A stretch of 64,000 nt of DNA, from NCBI GenBank assembly GCA_028877215.1, contig JAPPFJ010000025.1, forward strand, positions 62,001 through 126,000, written 5' to 3'. The stretch's first letter is position 1. Every line of letters begins with the position of its first letter. The notes beneath the pieces were generated by a model. It was not told where the DNA came from and ran no database searches. It saw only the letters and a program-made list of their open reading frames with translations. Shown here one piece after another: positions 17,920 through 26,208 of this stretch. A program made the position numbers and the translations under genes. This DNA is from Gemmatimonadota bacterium. Its GTDB lineage: Bacteria; Latescibacterota; UBA2968; GCA-2709665.

Positions 17920-18825
17920 ATGCAGGAGCAATTTCAGCCGACTGTGGCCATGCCAGATGATTTCCATGCCTACTGGCATCGTACGATGGAAGCGCTGGAC
18001 GCCATCCCGATTGCGCCCGAAGCGGAAATCATGCCCATTCGGAGTACCGGGTTCTCAACGACCTACGGGGTGCGTTTCACGAGCATCGGGCCGTACCGGC
18101 TGTTCGGCTATCTGAGTATCCCCCACGGGGAGGGCCCGTTTCCAACACTGGTGTATTTCACGCGCCTTCAGAGCGTGGTGGAACCGTTGCCGCAGGGTGA
18201 CGCCATCGAGAAGCAGGGTCGGTTTCTGGTATTTTCGATGGCGGCCAGGGGACAGCGCAACGCCGACAAACCCTATGCGGCTTCGTTCCCCGGTCTGTTC
18301 GTGGACGGTATCGAAGACCCTGAGGCTTACGTCCTGCGGGGTATCGTGGCAGACTGTTGCCGGGCCATGGACTACGTCCTCACCCGACCGGAAGCGGACC
18401 GGAGCCGGATCGTGGGGATCGGGCAGAACGAGATGCCGCTCCTGACCGCCGCGCTGCGCGGTGGTCTGACGCACCTGGTCGCGTCTCCCTCCTTCTTCTA
18501 TGGCACCATGGATCGCGCATCGGGCACCGATAGCTATCCGCTGGAGGAAGTGAACGAGTATCTGAGGCAGTTTCCTGACCGCCGCGACCTGGTAGCGCGC
18601 ACGGTTTCCTATTTCGACCCCCTGTTTTTTGTGCCCCGGATCACGGTGCCGACCCTGTTGTGGGGCGGCCGGCATATGCTCGGGGCGATTGTCGAAGCCA
18701 TGCCAGGCCCCGCCGAGGTCCGCGCCTCGGAACACTCGCGCTATAAGGATGGCGTCTTCCAGGAGCGCTGGATCGCACGTCAATTTGGACTGAAGGACGT
18801 TATTCTGCCCGCCCACTGGCGGTAG
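17920..18825 (+). CDS. Catalytically degenerate CE7-type alpha/beta hydrolase paralogue
   Basis: At 301 residues this copy aligns with the preceding esterase from DDFHAYW through SIGPYRLFGYLSIP, SMAARGQRNADKPY and YPLEEVNEYLRQFPDRRDLV. The nucleophile elbow G-S-S-Q-G is here GIGQNEM, putting Asn170 in place of the serine. The acid residue region NVGLQD is replaced by LLWGGRHMLG, and the His loop is reduced to SEHSRYKDG. The frame is intact with a good RBS (AAGGAGA, start ATG 17920), so it seems to be kept as a protein. It may bind a ligand or regulate or partner with the active copy; hydrolase activity is not expected. Confidence 0.8.
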   Translation: MQEQFQPTVAMPDDFHAYWHRTMEALDAIPIAPEAEIMPIRSTGFSTTYGVRFTSIGPYRLFGYLSIPHGEGPFPTLVYFTRLQSVVEPLPQGDAIEKQGRFLVFSMAARGQRNADKPYAASFPGLFVDGIEDPEAYVLRGIVADCCRAMDYVLTRPEADRSRIVGIGQNEMPLLTAALRGGLTHLVASPSFFYGTMDRASGTDSYPLEEVNEYLRQFPDRRDLVARTVSYFDPLFFVPRITVPTLLWGGRHMLGAIVEAMPGPAEVRASEHSRYKDGVFQERWIARQFGLKDVILPAHWR

Positions 18826-18902
18826 GGCGGCGAACCGCGGTTGAATCGATCGACCTCGGACGCGGGTCTTGAAATTCATGCATTGAATCGGGGCGTCGAG
18901 AG

Positions 18903-20099
18903 ATGAATATCGGGAAGATCCGGTCCGACTTTCCCGCGCTCGGCAATTTCGTCTGGTTCCAGAACGGGGGCGTAAGCATTACCCCGGCGCCAGTTGCGGA
19001 GGCGCACATCGGGTTGATGCGGGAGTTGCTCGAACGCGGCCCGATGCACATTGCCTATCCCGATGAGGAATATCCGCGTCGGGAGCGGAGCAGGGAGCGC
19101 CTGGCGGCATTCTTCGGCGTTTCGCCCGGCGATCTGGCTCTGATGCGCGGGGTGAGCGAAGCGTTCCAGACCGTCATTCGCGGCCTGGACTGGAATGCCG
19201 GCGACCGCATCCTAATCTCGGAAGAGGAAGAGGTGGCGCTGCTGGTGCCGTGTCTTCATTTGCGTGACCTGTACGGGGTTGTCGTGGACAAGGCTCCTCT
19301 GGTGGACGACGCGGACGAACAGGTCGAGGCGGTTGTCGGACGCATCACGGACCGTACGCGTCTCATCGGGTTCAGCCACGTGATTTCCGACTCGGGATAC
19401 CGGTTGCCCGCCGAGCGGATCTGCGCGGCTGCAAGGGCGCGCGGCGTCGTCAGTTTCCTCGACATGGCGCATTCCGCCGGGCTGTACCCCATGAATCTGA
19501 ACCGACTGGGTTGCGATTTTGCGGGAATTCTCTCCTACAAGTGGATGTACTCGCCCTATGCGGCCGGAGCGTTGTTCGCGAGAGCCGACCGCCGGGACCG
19601 AATCCGCGTGACTTACGCCGGAGGTCGTGCACAGGACTGGGTGGACTTCCGTAGAGATCGTTTCGAACTAAAGGAAAGTACGGAGAGGTTTGAATTCGGA
19701 CCGTGGTCCTGGCCGTTGGTTCACGCGTGGGCCGCTGCAGTGGAATACCTTACGTGCATCGGACTCGACGCAATCTGGGCGCGCACCGTGGTGTTGACGA
19801 CGCGATTGAAACGAGGGTTGAACGAGATTCCGGGTGTCAGGTTGATTACGCCTCTGTCTCCTGAACAATCTGCCGCCGTCGTGGGATTCAATCTGGATGG
19901 CTGGCAGCCTCTCCACGTGAGGGATGCGCTGAGGAAACGCTGGCGCATTGTCGTCAAGGCGTTCAACACCACGCGGCAGGGGCTGCGTGCGAGCGTGCCC
20001 TTTTTCCTTCTCGAAGAGGAGATCGACCTGTTGCTCCACGCACTGGCCACGTTGGCCTCCGAAGATCCGGGGCGACCGTCGGCGGGCAGTTTGGCGTAA
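18903..20099 (+). CDS. PLP-dependent class V aminotransferase (isopenicillin-N epimerase/cysteine desulfurase-like)
   Basis: The 398-residue protein has the fold-type I pattern: GVSEAFQTVIRGLDW at the cofactor phosphate region, FLDMAHSAG with Asp187 (pyridine nitrogen) and ILSYKWMYSPYAAGALF with the Schiff-base Lys213. The KWMYSP context resembles isopenicillin-N epimerase-like and kynureninase-like members rather than IscS/SufS; no catalytic cysteine loop is seen. It sits in the run of plus-strand catabolic genes, 75 bp before the hydroxyacid dehydrogenase. Its amino substrate is unknown. Confidence 0.83.
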   Translation: MNIGKIRSDFPALGNFVWFQNGGVSITPAPVAEAHIGLMRELLERGPMHIAYPDEEYPRRERSRERLAAFFGVSPGDLALMRGVSEAFQTVIRGLDWNAGDRILISEEEEVALLVPCLHLRDLYGVVVDKAPLVDDADEQVEAVVGRITDRTRLIGFSHVISDSGYRLPAERICAAARARGVVSFLDMAHSAGLYPMNLNRLGCDFAGILSYKWMYSPYAAGALFARADRRDRIRVTYAGGRAQDWVDFRRDRFELKESTERFEFGPWSWPLVHAWAAAVEYLTCIGLDAIWARTVVLTTRLKRGLNEIPGVRLITPLSPEQSAAVVGFNLDGWQPLHVRDALRKRWRIVVKAFNTTRQGLRASVPFFLLEEEIDLLLHALATLASEDPGRPSAGSLA

Positions 20100-20174
20100 C
20101 AGACGATCATCCTGCGTCTCTGTGCGCCCTGCGGCATCCGTGTCGCCCGAATGGGAAACACTGGAGGTTTTGAA

Positions 20175-21140
20175 ATGGAAGAGAGAAATGAAAAGATGGT
20201 GGTCCCGGGAGACGATCCCGTGATGATCGCCGGGTCTCCACATCTGGATCGCCTCGCGCCATACGGGCAGGTGGTTCTGTACGACTCGAGGCCGGACTCG
20301 CCCGCAGAGAAAGTCGAGCGCGCGAGAGGTGCGGCTGTCATTATCAATACGCGAGGGGTCGTTTCCTGGGGACGGGAAGAATTCGAACAATTGCCGGATC
20401 TCCGGATGATTACGAGTTGTTCGATAGGCACCGATATGTTCGACCTGGGTGCCGCACGCGAGCACGGGATTGTCATCTGCAATCAGCCGGGACGAACGGC
20501 GCCGGTGGTGGCGGAGCATATGTTCGGATTGATGTTTGCCGCGGCGAAACGCGCGCCATTTTTCACGAAGCGTATGCAGGCCGGCGAGTGGCCCCGGATG
20601 AATGGTATCTTCCTCCAGGGCAAAGTACTGGGTATCGTCGGTGCCGGGAATAGCGGGGCCGAAATGGCCAGGCTGGGGCGCGCGATCGGTATGGATGTCA
20701 TTGCGTGGACGTACCATCCATCGCAGGAGCGGGCTGAAAGGCTGGGCGTGCGTTTCGTAACACTGGACGAACTGCTCTCCGAGGCCGACGTCGTCAGCAT
20801 GCACGTGGCGCTTACCGAAGACAGTCGCGGAATGATCGGCGCCCGGGAGTTCGGACTGATGAAAGACGGCGTCATCCTGGTGAACGGCGCAAGGGGGCCG
20901 GTGGTCGACACGGACGCGCTGGTGACGGCGCTTCGGTCCGGGCGTCTGGGCGGAGCGGCCATCGACGTGTACGACGAGGAGCCCGTGCCGCCGTCCCATC
21001 CGCTGCTGTCCTGCGAACAGGTGGTGTTGACGCCGCACTGCGCCGATATGACCCCGGAAGGGGTCGATCTGCTGAACGGCGGCGCCGTGGAGAATGTCAT
21101 TGCATTTCTGGAGGGTCGCCCGCGCAACCGGGTGACGTAG
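20175..21140 (+). CDS. D-isomer-specific 2-hydroxyacid dehydrogenase
   Basis: Start ATG 20175 follows GGAGG by seven bases (321 residues); an upstream ATG at 20151 has no RBS. The NAD-binding motif is LGIVGAGNSGAEMARLG, and the catalytic set is Arg in VNGARGPVVD, Glu in YDEEPVPPSHPLL and His in LTPHCADMTPEG. Such enzymes interconvert 2-keto acids and D-2-hydroxy acids, e.g. glyoxylate/hydroxypyruvate reductase or phosphoglycerate dehydrogenase; no ACT domain is present, so a catabolic reductase is more likely. It lies between the aminotransferase and a CehA/McbA protein. Confidence 0.9.
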   Translation: MEERNEKMVVPGDDPVMIAGSPHLDRLAPYGQVVLYDSRPDSPAEKVERARGAAVIINTRGVVSWGREEFEQLPDLRMITSCSIGTDMFDLGAAREHGIVICNQPGRTAPVVAEHMFGLMFAAAKRAPFFTKRMQAGEWPRMNGIFLQGKVLGIVGAGNSGAEMARLGRAIGMDVIAWTYHPSQERAERLGVRFVTLDELLSEADVVSMHVALTEDSRGMIGAREFGLMKDGVILVNGARGPVVDTDALVTALRSGRLGGAAIDVYDEEPVPPSHPLLSCEQVVLTPHCADMTPEGVDLLNGGAVENVIAFLEGRPRNRVT

Positions 21141-21174
21141 TATCCCGGAACGTATCGGCAAGGGGGAATCCGGC

Positions 21175-23676
21175 ATGGATGCGTACGAACCGCTGAATCT
21201 GTCAGATATGTGCAACGTGGCGCCGGAGCACCTTGGCGAGGGATCGAATGTCTCTGCGGGTGCCCGGTACTGCCAGGGGCTGCCGTTTCTGATTGGTCGC
21301 GCCGACACGACAGCAGCGCCCTGTCTGCTGGGTTTCGGCGAGGGAATTGAGGGTCAGCCTGCTTTCATCCCGGTTGAAAAGACGGCGCTGCGGGTGATCG
21401 TGGCGCACCGGCTGATCGACTCGGGGATTCCGAATAACGGTCCGGTCGGCGAGCGTGTGGCGGAGTATCGCTTTCATCTGGATGGCGGCGCCGTGGTTTC
21501 GGCGGCTGTCAGGGACCGGTTCGAGATCGGCACCGTTCCGGCGACGGCAGGGCTTCCGTTCCTGGCGGTCCAGGACCGGACCGACGGAATGCTTCCGCGT
21601 CACGAAGGACGGTGGGGTGACGCCGGACGCCGGCAGACCGAGGCGTTCCAGGGACGATCGCTGGACTTTACGCTCTGGGTCTGGGAGAATCCTCACCCGG
21701 ACCGCGCGGTTGAGCGGATCGAGGTCATCCCCGCGGGTCCCCGGTTTGTCATCGGTGGTATTACGCTGGGCCACGCCGACGAGCATCCGTTCTCGCGGGA
21801 GGCGCCGCGTGAAGTGTTGATTACGCTGCCGGGGCGGGAGGACGCTGAAAAACCGTTCGACCTGGACGTGAAGGTGGATCGAGGCATTGCCACGTACCCC
21901 TTTCCGCTGCCGGCGCGGTCGTCGGATGATTTTCTGAAGGACAGCAGGAAGGGCTGGGGGGAACCGCAGAATCCGTCCGGCAGCCCGGCCTATGTCGAGG
22001 TGGCCGCGATACCTTCGGCAACGGTTACGGTGACGCAGGGCGCCGACACCCTCGGCGCCGTTCAATGGGGAGAGCTGGAGAAACGGGGCAGGATCGAGAC
22101 CCCGGCGATGAAGGTCGAAGTCGTCAGCCGCGGCCGTAACTGGGTACACACCCGCGTGGTGGACGACGAGACGGGACAGCCGGTACCGTGCCGCGTGCAC
22201 TTCAGGTCGCCCGAGGGGATACCCTACGCGCCGCACGGGCACCATCCGCATGTGAACTCCAACCTGGACACCTGGCATATCGACGTCGGCGGCGACGTCC
22301 GGCTGGGTCAGATTACGTACGCGTACACGAATGGCACGTGTCAGGGATGGTTACCCAGAGGAAAGGTTATCGTAGACGTTGCGCGGGGATTCGAGTACGA
22401 ACCGCTCCGCGCCGGCGTGGAGATCCGGCCCGGGCAACGGGAGCTGGAACTGCGGCTGAAACGCTGGTGCCGCATGAATGACGAGCGGTGGTTCAGCGGG
22501 GATTCGCACGTCCATTTTCTCTCCACGCAGGGAAGCCATACCGAGGCCCAGGGAGAGGATCTCAATGTTGTCAACCTGCTGCCTTCGCAGTGGGGCAACC
22601 TCTTCACCAGCACCGAGGAGTTTACCGGCAGGGCGAGCGTGTCGCCGGACGGGAGCAGCATCGTCTACGTGGGATCCGAAAACAGGCAGCATTTTCTGGG
22701 GCACCTGATTCTGTTGGGTTTGAAAGAGACCGTGATGCCCTGGTGTTCCGACGGCCCGGGAGAAGCGGAGATGGGTGGAACCCTCGAAGTGACGATGTCG
22801 GATTGGGCGGACCGATGTCACGCGCAGGGCGGTACCGTCGTCATTCCTCACCTGCCCAATCCCAACGGAGAACCCGCCGCACTCATCGCAACGGGGCGGG
22901 CCGACGCGGTCGAGATGCTCAGGCATACCGCGTACAATCATCACGAGTACTATCGTTATCTCAACTGCGGGTACAGGCTGCCGCTTGTAGGCGGCACCGA
23001 CAAGATGAGCAGCGACGTGCCGGTGGGCATTTACAGGACTTACGTGAGGATTCCCGAGGATGAGCCGTTCACGTACGAGGCCTGGTGCAGGAACATGGCC
23101 GCCGGACGCACCTTTCACAGCGGGGGCCCGATCATCCGGTTCACTGTGGACGGCCGCGAAATCGGCGACACGGTAAGATTGCCGGGAAACGGGGGTACGG
23201 TCGAAGCCGTCGCGGAGGCCGAGAGCGTGCTGCCCATCCATACGCTGCAGATCGTACAGAACGGGCGGGTGGTCGCTTCAACCGAGGAATCCGGAGGCGC
23301 GCGAAAGCTGCGTCTGAAGGCGGATATCGAGGTGGGCGCGCACGCGTGGCTGGCGGCGCGCTGCGGGGGGCCGGGTTATTTCCAGGCGGTCCCGCACCTG
23401 GACGGCTGGGGGCGCGGGATCATGGCGCATACCTCCCCGGTCTACATCGCCTGCGGCGGCGAGTGGTGGATGTTCGACTCCGAAACCGCGTCATACATGT
23501 TGACGCTGGTGGACGGCTGCATTTCGTACATGGAACACAACAGCCGGCAGCACAGAGCGGGAGAGGTCACCCACCACCACGGGGAAGAGGACCACATGGC
23601 GTACCTGGAGCGGCCGTTTCTGGAGGCAAGAGAGGCTATCCACCGCCGGTTGCACCGGCACGGAGTTCCACACTAG
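21175..23676 (+). CDS. CehA/McbA-family PHP-type metallohydrolase (copy 1)
   Basis: The 833-residue protein has a long N-terminal beta-rich half (residues about 1-430) and a PHP-like metallohydrolase half that opens with FSGDSHVHFLSTQGSHTEAQ, the D-x-H-x-H metal site, followed by EDLNVVNLLPSQWGNLF, VVIPHLPNPNGEPAA and LPLVGGTDKMSSD with further metal ligands. CehA (carbaryl hydrolase) and McbA are named relatives, but the natural substrates are unknown. It is strikingly similar in layout and sequence to the gene at 26209 (AHxE-like, EEFTG, ENRQH, GTDKMS blocks are shared), so the two arose by duplication. No signal peptide is seen. Confidence 0.82.
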   Translation: MDAYEPLNLSDMCNVAPEHLGEGSNVSAGARYCQGLPFLIGRADTTAAPCLLGFGEGIEGQPAFIPVEKTALRVIVAHRLIDSGIPNNGPVGERVAEYRFHLDGGAVVSAAVRDRFEIGTVPATAGLPFLAVQDRTDGMLPRHEGRWGDAGRRQTEAFQGRSLDFTLWVWENPHPDRAVERIEVIPAGPRFVIGGITLGHADEHPFSREAPREVLITLPGREDAEKPFDLDVKVDRGIATYPFPLPARSSDDFLKDSRKGWGEPQNPSGSPAYVEVAAIPSATVTVTQGADTLGAVQWGELEKRGRIETPAMKVEVVSRGRNWVHTRVVDDETGQPVPCRVHFRSPEGIPYAPHGHHPHVNSNLDTWHIDVGGDVRLGQITYAYTNGTCQGWLPRGKVIVDVARGFEYEPLRAGVEIRPGQRELELRLKRWCRMNDERWFSGDSHVHFLSTQGSHTEAQGEDLNVVNLLPSQWGNLFTSTEEFTGRASVSPDGSSIVYVGSENRQHFLGHLILLGLKETVMPWCSDGPGEAEMGGTLEVTMSDWADRCHAQGGTVVIPHLPNPNGEPAALIATGRADAVEMLRHTAYNHHEYYRYLNCGYRLPLVGGTDKMSSDVPVGIYRTYVRIPEDEPFTYEAWCRNMAAGRTFHSGGPIIRFTVDGREIGDTVRLPGNGGTVEAVAEAESVLPIHTLQIVQNGRVVASTEESGGARKLRLKADIEVGAHAWLAARCGGPGYFQAVPHLDGWGRGIMAHTSPVYIACGGEWWMFDSETASYMLTLVDGCISYMEHNSRQHRAGEVTHHHGEEDHMAYLERPFLEAREAIHRRLHRHGVPH

Positions 23677-23716
23677 AAGTCTGCCGGCGAACCGCCGACA
23701 AGGCGTTGGGATTAGG

Positions 23717-24799
23717 CTATTTGGCCTGCAGATATCCTTCGGCCGCAAGCAGTTCGGCCATGAGAATGGCGCCCCCGGCAGCCCCTCGAACGGTATTATG
23801 GCTCAGGGCGATGAATCTGTAGTCGAACACGTTGTCGTCGCGTAGCCTGCCGAGCGTAACGCCCATGCCGTTCCCCGCGTCCCGGTCCAGCCGGGTCTGG
23901 GGCCGGTCTTCTTCGTCGAAATACGTCAGAAACGGTTTCGGCGAAGAGGGAAGGCCCGCCGCCTTCGGATCCCCCTGGAAGTTTCGCCAGGAATCGATGA
24001 CCTGTTCCCGGGAAGGCTTTCGTTCAAACGACACCGAGGTTGCGGCCATGTGACCGTCGCTGACGGGCACCCGTATACACTGCGCTGAAATCGCCGGTCC
24101 GCTGGCGTTCCGGATTTCACCGTTGTGAATTTCGCCCCAGATCTTCAACGGTTCCATTGAACTCTTTTCCTCTTCACCTCCGATGAAGGGGATAATATTG
24201 TCCTCCATTTCCGGCCACGACTGAAAGGTCTTGCCGGCGCCGGAAATGGCCTGATAGGTGCATACGGACGCGCTCCGGGGTCCGAAATCCGCCAGCGCCT
24301 CGAACGCGGGGACGTAGGGCTGTATCGAGCAGTTGGGCTTGACGGCGACGAAACCGGAGCGGGTTCCCAGGCGCCGGCGCTGCGCTTCGATAACGGCCAC
24401 GTGACCCGCGTTGATCTCCGGCATGAGCATCGGCACGTCGGGCGTCCACCGGTGGGCGGAGTTGTTGGACGCCACCGGTGTCTCCCGCAGGGCATAGGCG
24501 TCTTCAAGGTTACGGATGTCCTCTTTTTCCATATCCAGCGCCGAACAGACGAAATCCACCTCGCCGGCAATCGCTTCGACTTCGTTCACGTTTCTGACCG
24601 TCAGTTCGGCGATGTCCGCCGGAACATCCGTGGCAACGGTCCACCGGCCCGCGACGGCTTCCCGGTACGGCTTCCCCGCCGACCGGGGGCTGGCAGCCAC
24701 CACCGCGACCTCGAACCAGGGATGGTCTTCCAGGAGTGAAACGAAGCGCTGACCGACCATGCCGGTCGCGCCCAGAACGCCTGCTTTGAGTTTTTTCAT
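23717..24799 (-). CDS. asd: Aspartate-semialdehyde dehydrogenase
   Basis: Asd reduces aspartyl phosphate to aspartate-semialdehyde, the branch point to lysine/diaminopimelate, threonine and methionine. The protein (360 residues from ATG 24799) has LGATGMVGQRFVSLLEDHP for NADP binding, VKPNCSIQPYVPA with the catalytic Cys, ISGAGKTFQSWPEM and RVPVSDGHMAATSVSFERKP with the catalytic His. This is the archaeal/fungal-type Asd branch, longer than the E. coli-like form in the C-terminal region. AAGGAACGG precedes the start. A lysine riboswitch with terminator occupies its leader, so expression should fall when lysine is plentiful. It interrupts an otherwise catabolic neighbourhood. Confidence 0.95.
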   Translation of the reverse strand: MKKLKAGVLGATGMVGQRFVSLLEDHPWFEVAVVAASPRSAGKPYREAVAGRWTVATDVPADIAELTVRNVNEVEAIAGEVDFVCSALDMEKEDIRNLEDAYALRETPVASNNSAHRWTPDVPMLMPEINAGHVAVIEAQRRRLGTRSGFVAVKPNCSIQPYVPAFEALADFGPRSASVCTYQAISGAGKTFQSWPEMEDNIIPFIGGEEEKSSMEPLKIWGEIHNGEIRNASGPAISAQCIRVPVSDGHMAATSVSFERKPSREQVIDSWRNFQGDPKAAGLPSSPKPFLTYFDEEDRPQTRLDRDAGNGMGVTLGRLRDDNVFDYRFIALSHNTVRGAAGGAILMAELLAAEGYLQAK

Positions 24800-24835
24800 T
24801 TCCGTTCCTTCTGTGAGTGAGGGTTGTCGGTGGCA

Positions 24836-24877
24836 TAAAAACAGCCGGCATGTCCACGGGTAGAGACATCGCCGGCT
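24836..24877 (-). terminator. Riboswitch-controlled intrinsic terminator of asd
   Basis: On the minus strand, arms 24877-24865 and 24854-24843 (AGCCGGC...GCCGGCT core) form a strong hairpin followed by a run of T (24841-24837). It stands between the lysine aptamer and the asd start, the usual place of the expression platform. Confidence 0.85.
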
Positions 24878-24898
24878 ACGACAAATCCGTGCCACGTC

Positions 24899-25081
24899 GC
24901 AAGAGAGCGCTCCACGGGACGCTGTTTCCCGTGACAGTCCGCTGGATCTTATCCAGCAGCCCAGCCCGTTCATCCCGGCGGCGGGAGATTCGGGCTTCGG
25001 CAGGTTCGCCCTTTCAGCCGGCAGTTGTGGGTCCGCCGTCCACTGCCGGTTACTGATGCAAACCCGCGCCTCTACCCTTGC
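24899..25081 (-). ncRNA. Lysine riboswitch (L box) aptamer
   Basis: Read on the minus strand, the leader begins GCAAGGGTAGAGGCGCGG and ends GGAGCGCTCTCTTGC, whose outer parts pair as P1 (GCAAG with CTTGC). Inside are the conserved AGTA after the first arm, CTGAAAGGGCGAA..GCCGAAG (the G-A-A-A-G-G and GCCGAAGC core of L boxes), a CTGGAT..ATCCAG helix followed by ACTGTCACGG, and the GGAGCGC closing strand. This order and these motifs match the lysine riboswitch family. It lies directly upstream of asd, a known lysine-pathway target, with a terminator next to it and a promoter just before it. Confidence 0.88.
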
Positions 25082-25090
25082 AGCGCAAGA

Positions 25091-25118
25091 AAAATAAATA
25101 AACGCCGATTTTTGTCAA
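25091..25118 (-). promoter_or_regulatory. Promoter of the lysine-riboswitch/asd transcript
   Basis: Minus strand TTGACA (25118-25113), 16-bp spacer, TATTTT (25096-25091). The predicted start near 25084 coincides with the first bases of the aptamer. The remaining gap to 25306 is AT-rich at 25258-25280 (a TATATAATAATATTTAAA stretch) but shows no gene. Confidence 0.7.
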
Positions 25119-25306
25119 GAAAAAGTGTTGTTAAGTCGCCAATTGTCGGGATCCGGTCATACGGGGTTGCGGGTGAAGGCGTGCGGCCGGAATCGTATCG
25201 TCACCCCGTCTTCTGTCTCGTCCGACGCCCGACTTCCAGCACCAGTGTCGTATGTAACCCTTTATATAATAATATTTAAAAGTCTATTCGACGCACGGAT
25301 CGTGCA

Positions 25307-26047
25307 TCAGAGCGCCAGCAGGCGTGCGATGTTTCCGCCAAGAACAGAGGAAAGATCGGGCCCTGAAACACCGGAAGCACGGACCTTTGCGAGATCCGTA
25401 CGGATATACGTTGCCAGGTCGGGCGTGGGATACGGGCCGTCGGTGCCCCAGATGATGCGTTCAGGTCCCAGGCGTTCCACGGCCTCGCGGATTTTCCATA
25501 TTACAACCACGCCGCTGATGTCCATATAGACGTTACCGTACGCTTCCGCAATGCCGATAAACCGGTCAATGAGCCCACGGTCCGTGCACAGGTACCTGCC
25601 CATGTGGGCGACGACGATCGGGGTGTCCGGAAAGGCGCGGGCCATGCGTTCGAGGTCAGCATGACGGCCGATGAAGTCGATGAGGCAGGGCACGCCGTGG
25701 TCGCCGGCAAGTTTGAGTATCGGGTCCGTCACGTATTCAGCGAGGGTGCATTCGCCGGCGTGTATCTTGATGCCCTTGAAGCCCAGGCCCGTGACGGCCT
25801 CTTCAATGCATCCGATAATGGACCGTTCGGCGTTGGGCAGCGCGTATGCGTACGGTATGAGACGCTCGGGATACATCTCGTGCGCGGTTCGAGCCCGCGA
25901 AATGGCGTCGAACGCGGTGGTGCAGATGGCGAAAACGACGGACTTGCCCACGCCTGCCCCGTCCATGGATTCAACGATCTGACGGGCTGTGTATTCCGTA
26001 CGCTCGGCGTTGCCATGCCTGAGGTGTACGTGACTGTCGATAATCAT
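25307..26047 (-). CDS. Amidohydrolase 2 family metal-dependent hydrolase
   Basis: From ATG 26047 (GGAGTAAAGGAA upstream) the protein has 246 residues. It begins MIIDSHVHLR, the H-x-H metal motif, and carries GIKIHAGE, IVVAHMGRYL and IIWGTDGPYPTPD with the remaining metal ligands, so the active site looks complete. The family includes gallate/isovanillate decarboxylase-like and lactone-hydrolysing TIM-barrel enzymes (e.g. LigI). The substrate is unknown. It is divergent from the second CehA/McbA gene, with 161 bp between starts. Confidence 0.85.
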   Translation of the reverse strand: MIIDSHVHLRHGNAERTEYTARQIVESMDGAGVGKSVVFAICTTAFDAISRARTAHEMYPERLIPYAYALPNAERSIIGCIEEAVTGLGFKGIKIHAGECTLAEYVTDPILKLAGDHGVPCLIDFIGRHADLERMARAFPDTPIVVAHMGRYLCTDRGLIDRFIGIAEAYGNVYMDISGVVVIWKIREAVERLGPERIIWGTDGPYPTPDLATYIRTDLAKVRASGVSGPDLSSVLGGNIARLLAL

Positions 26048-26208
26048 TTCCTTTACTCCTGTACTATGCGGCAGACGCTCCGCTCCCCCGTCGGTCGAAT
26101 GCCGACATGCGTCGTGTACGTGATTCGACGGCCGATTGAGAGTACGGAGAAAGCGGTCAACCGTCAATAGATTTAAGAATGATGTCACAAGATTGGAGCG
26201 AATTGCGT

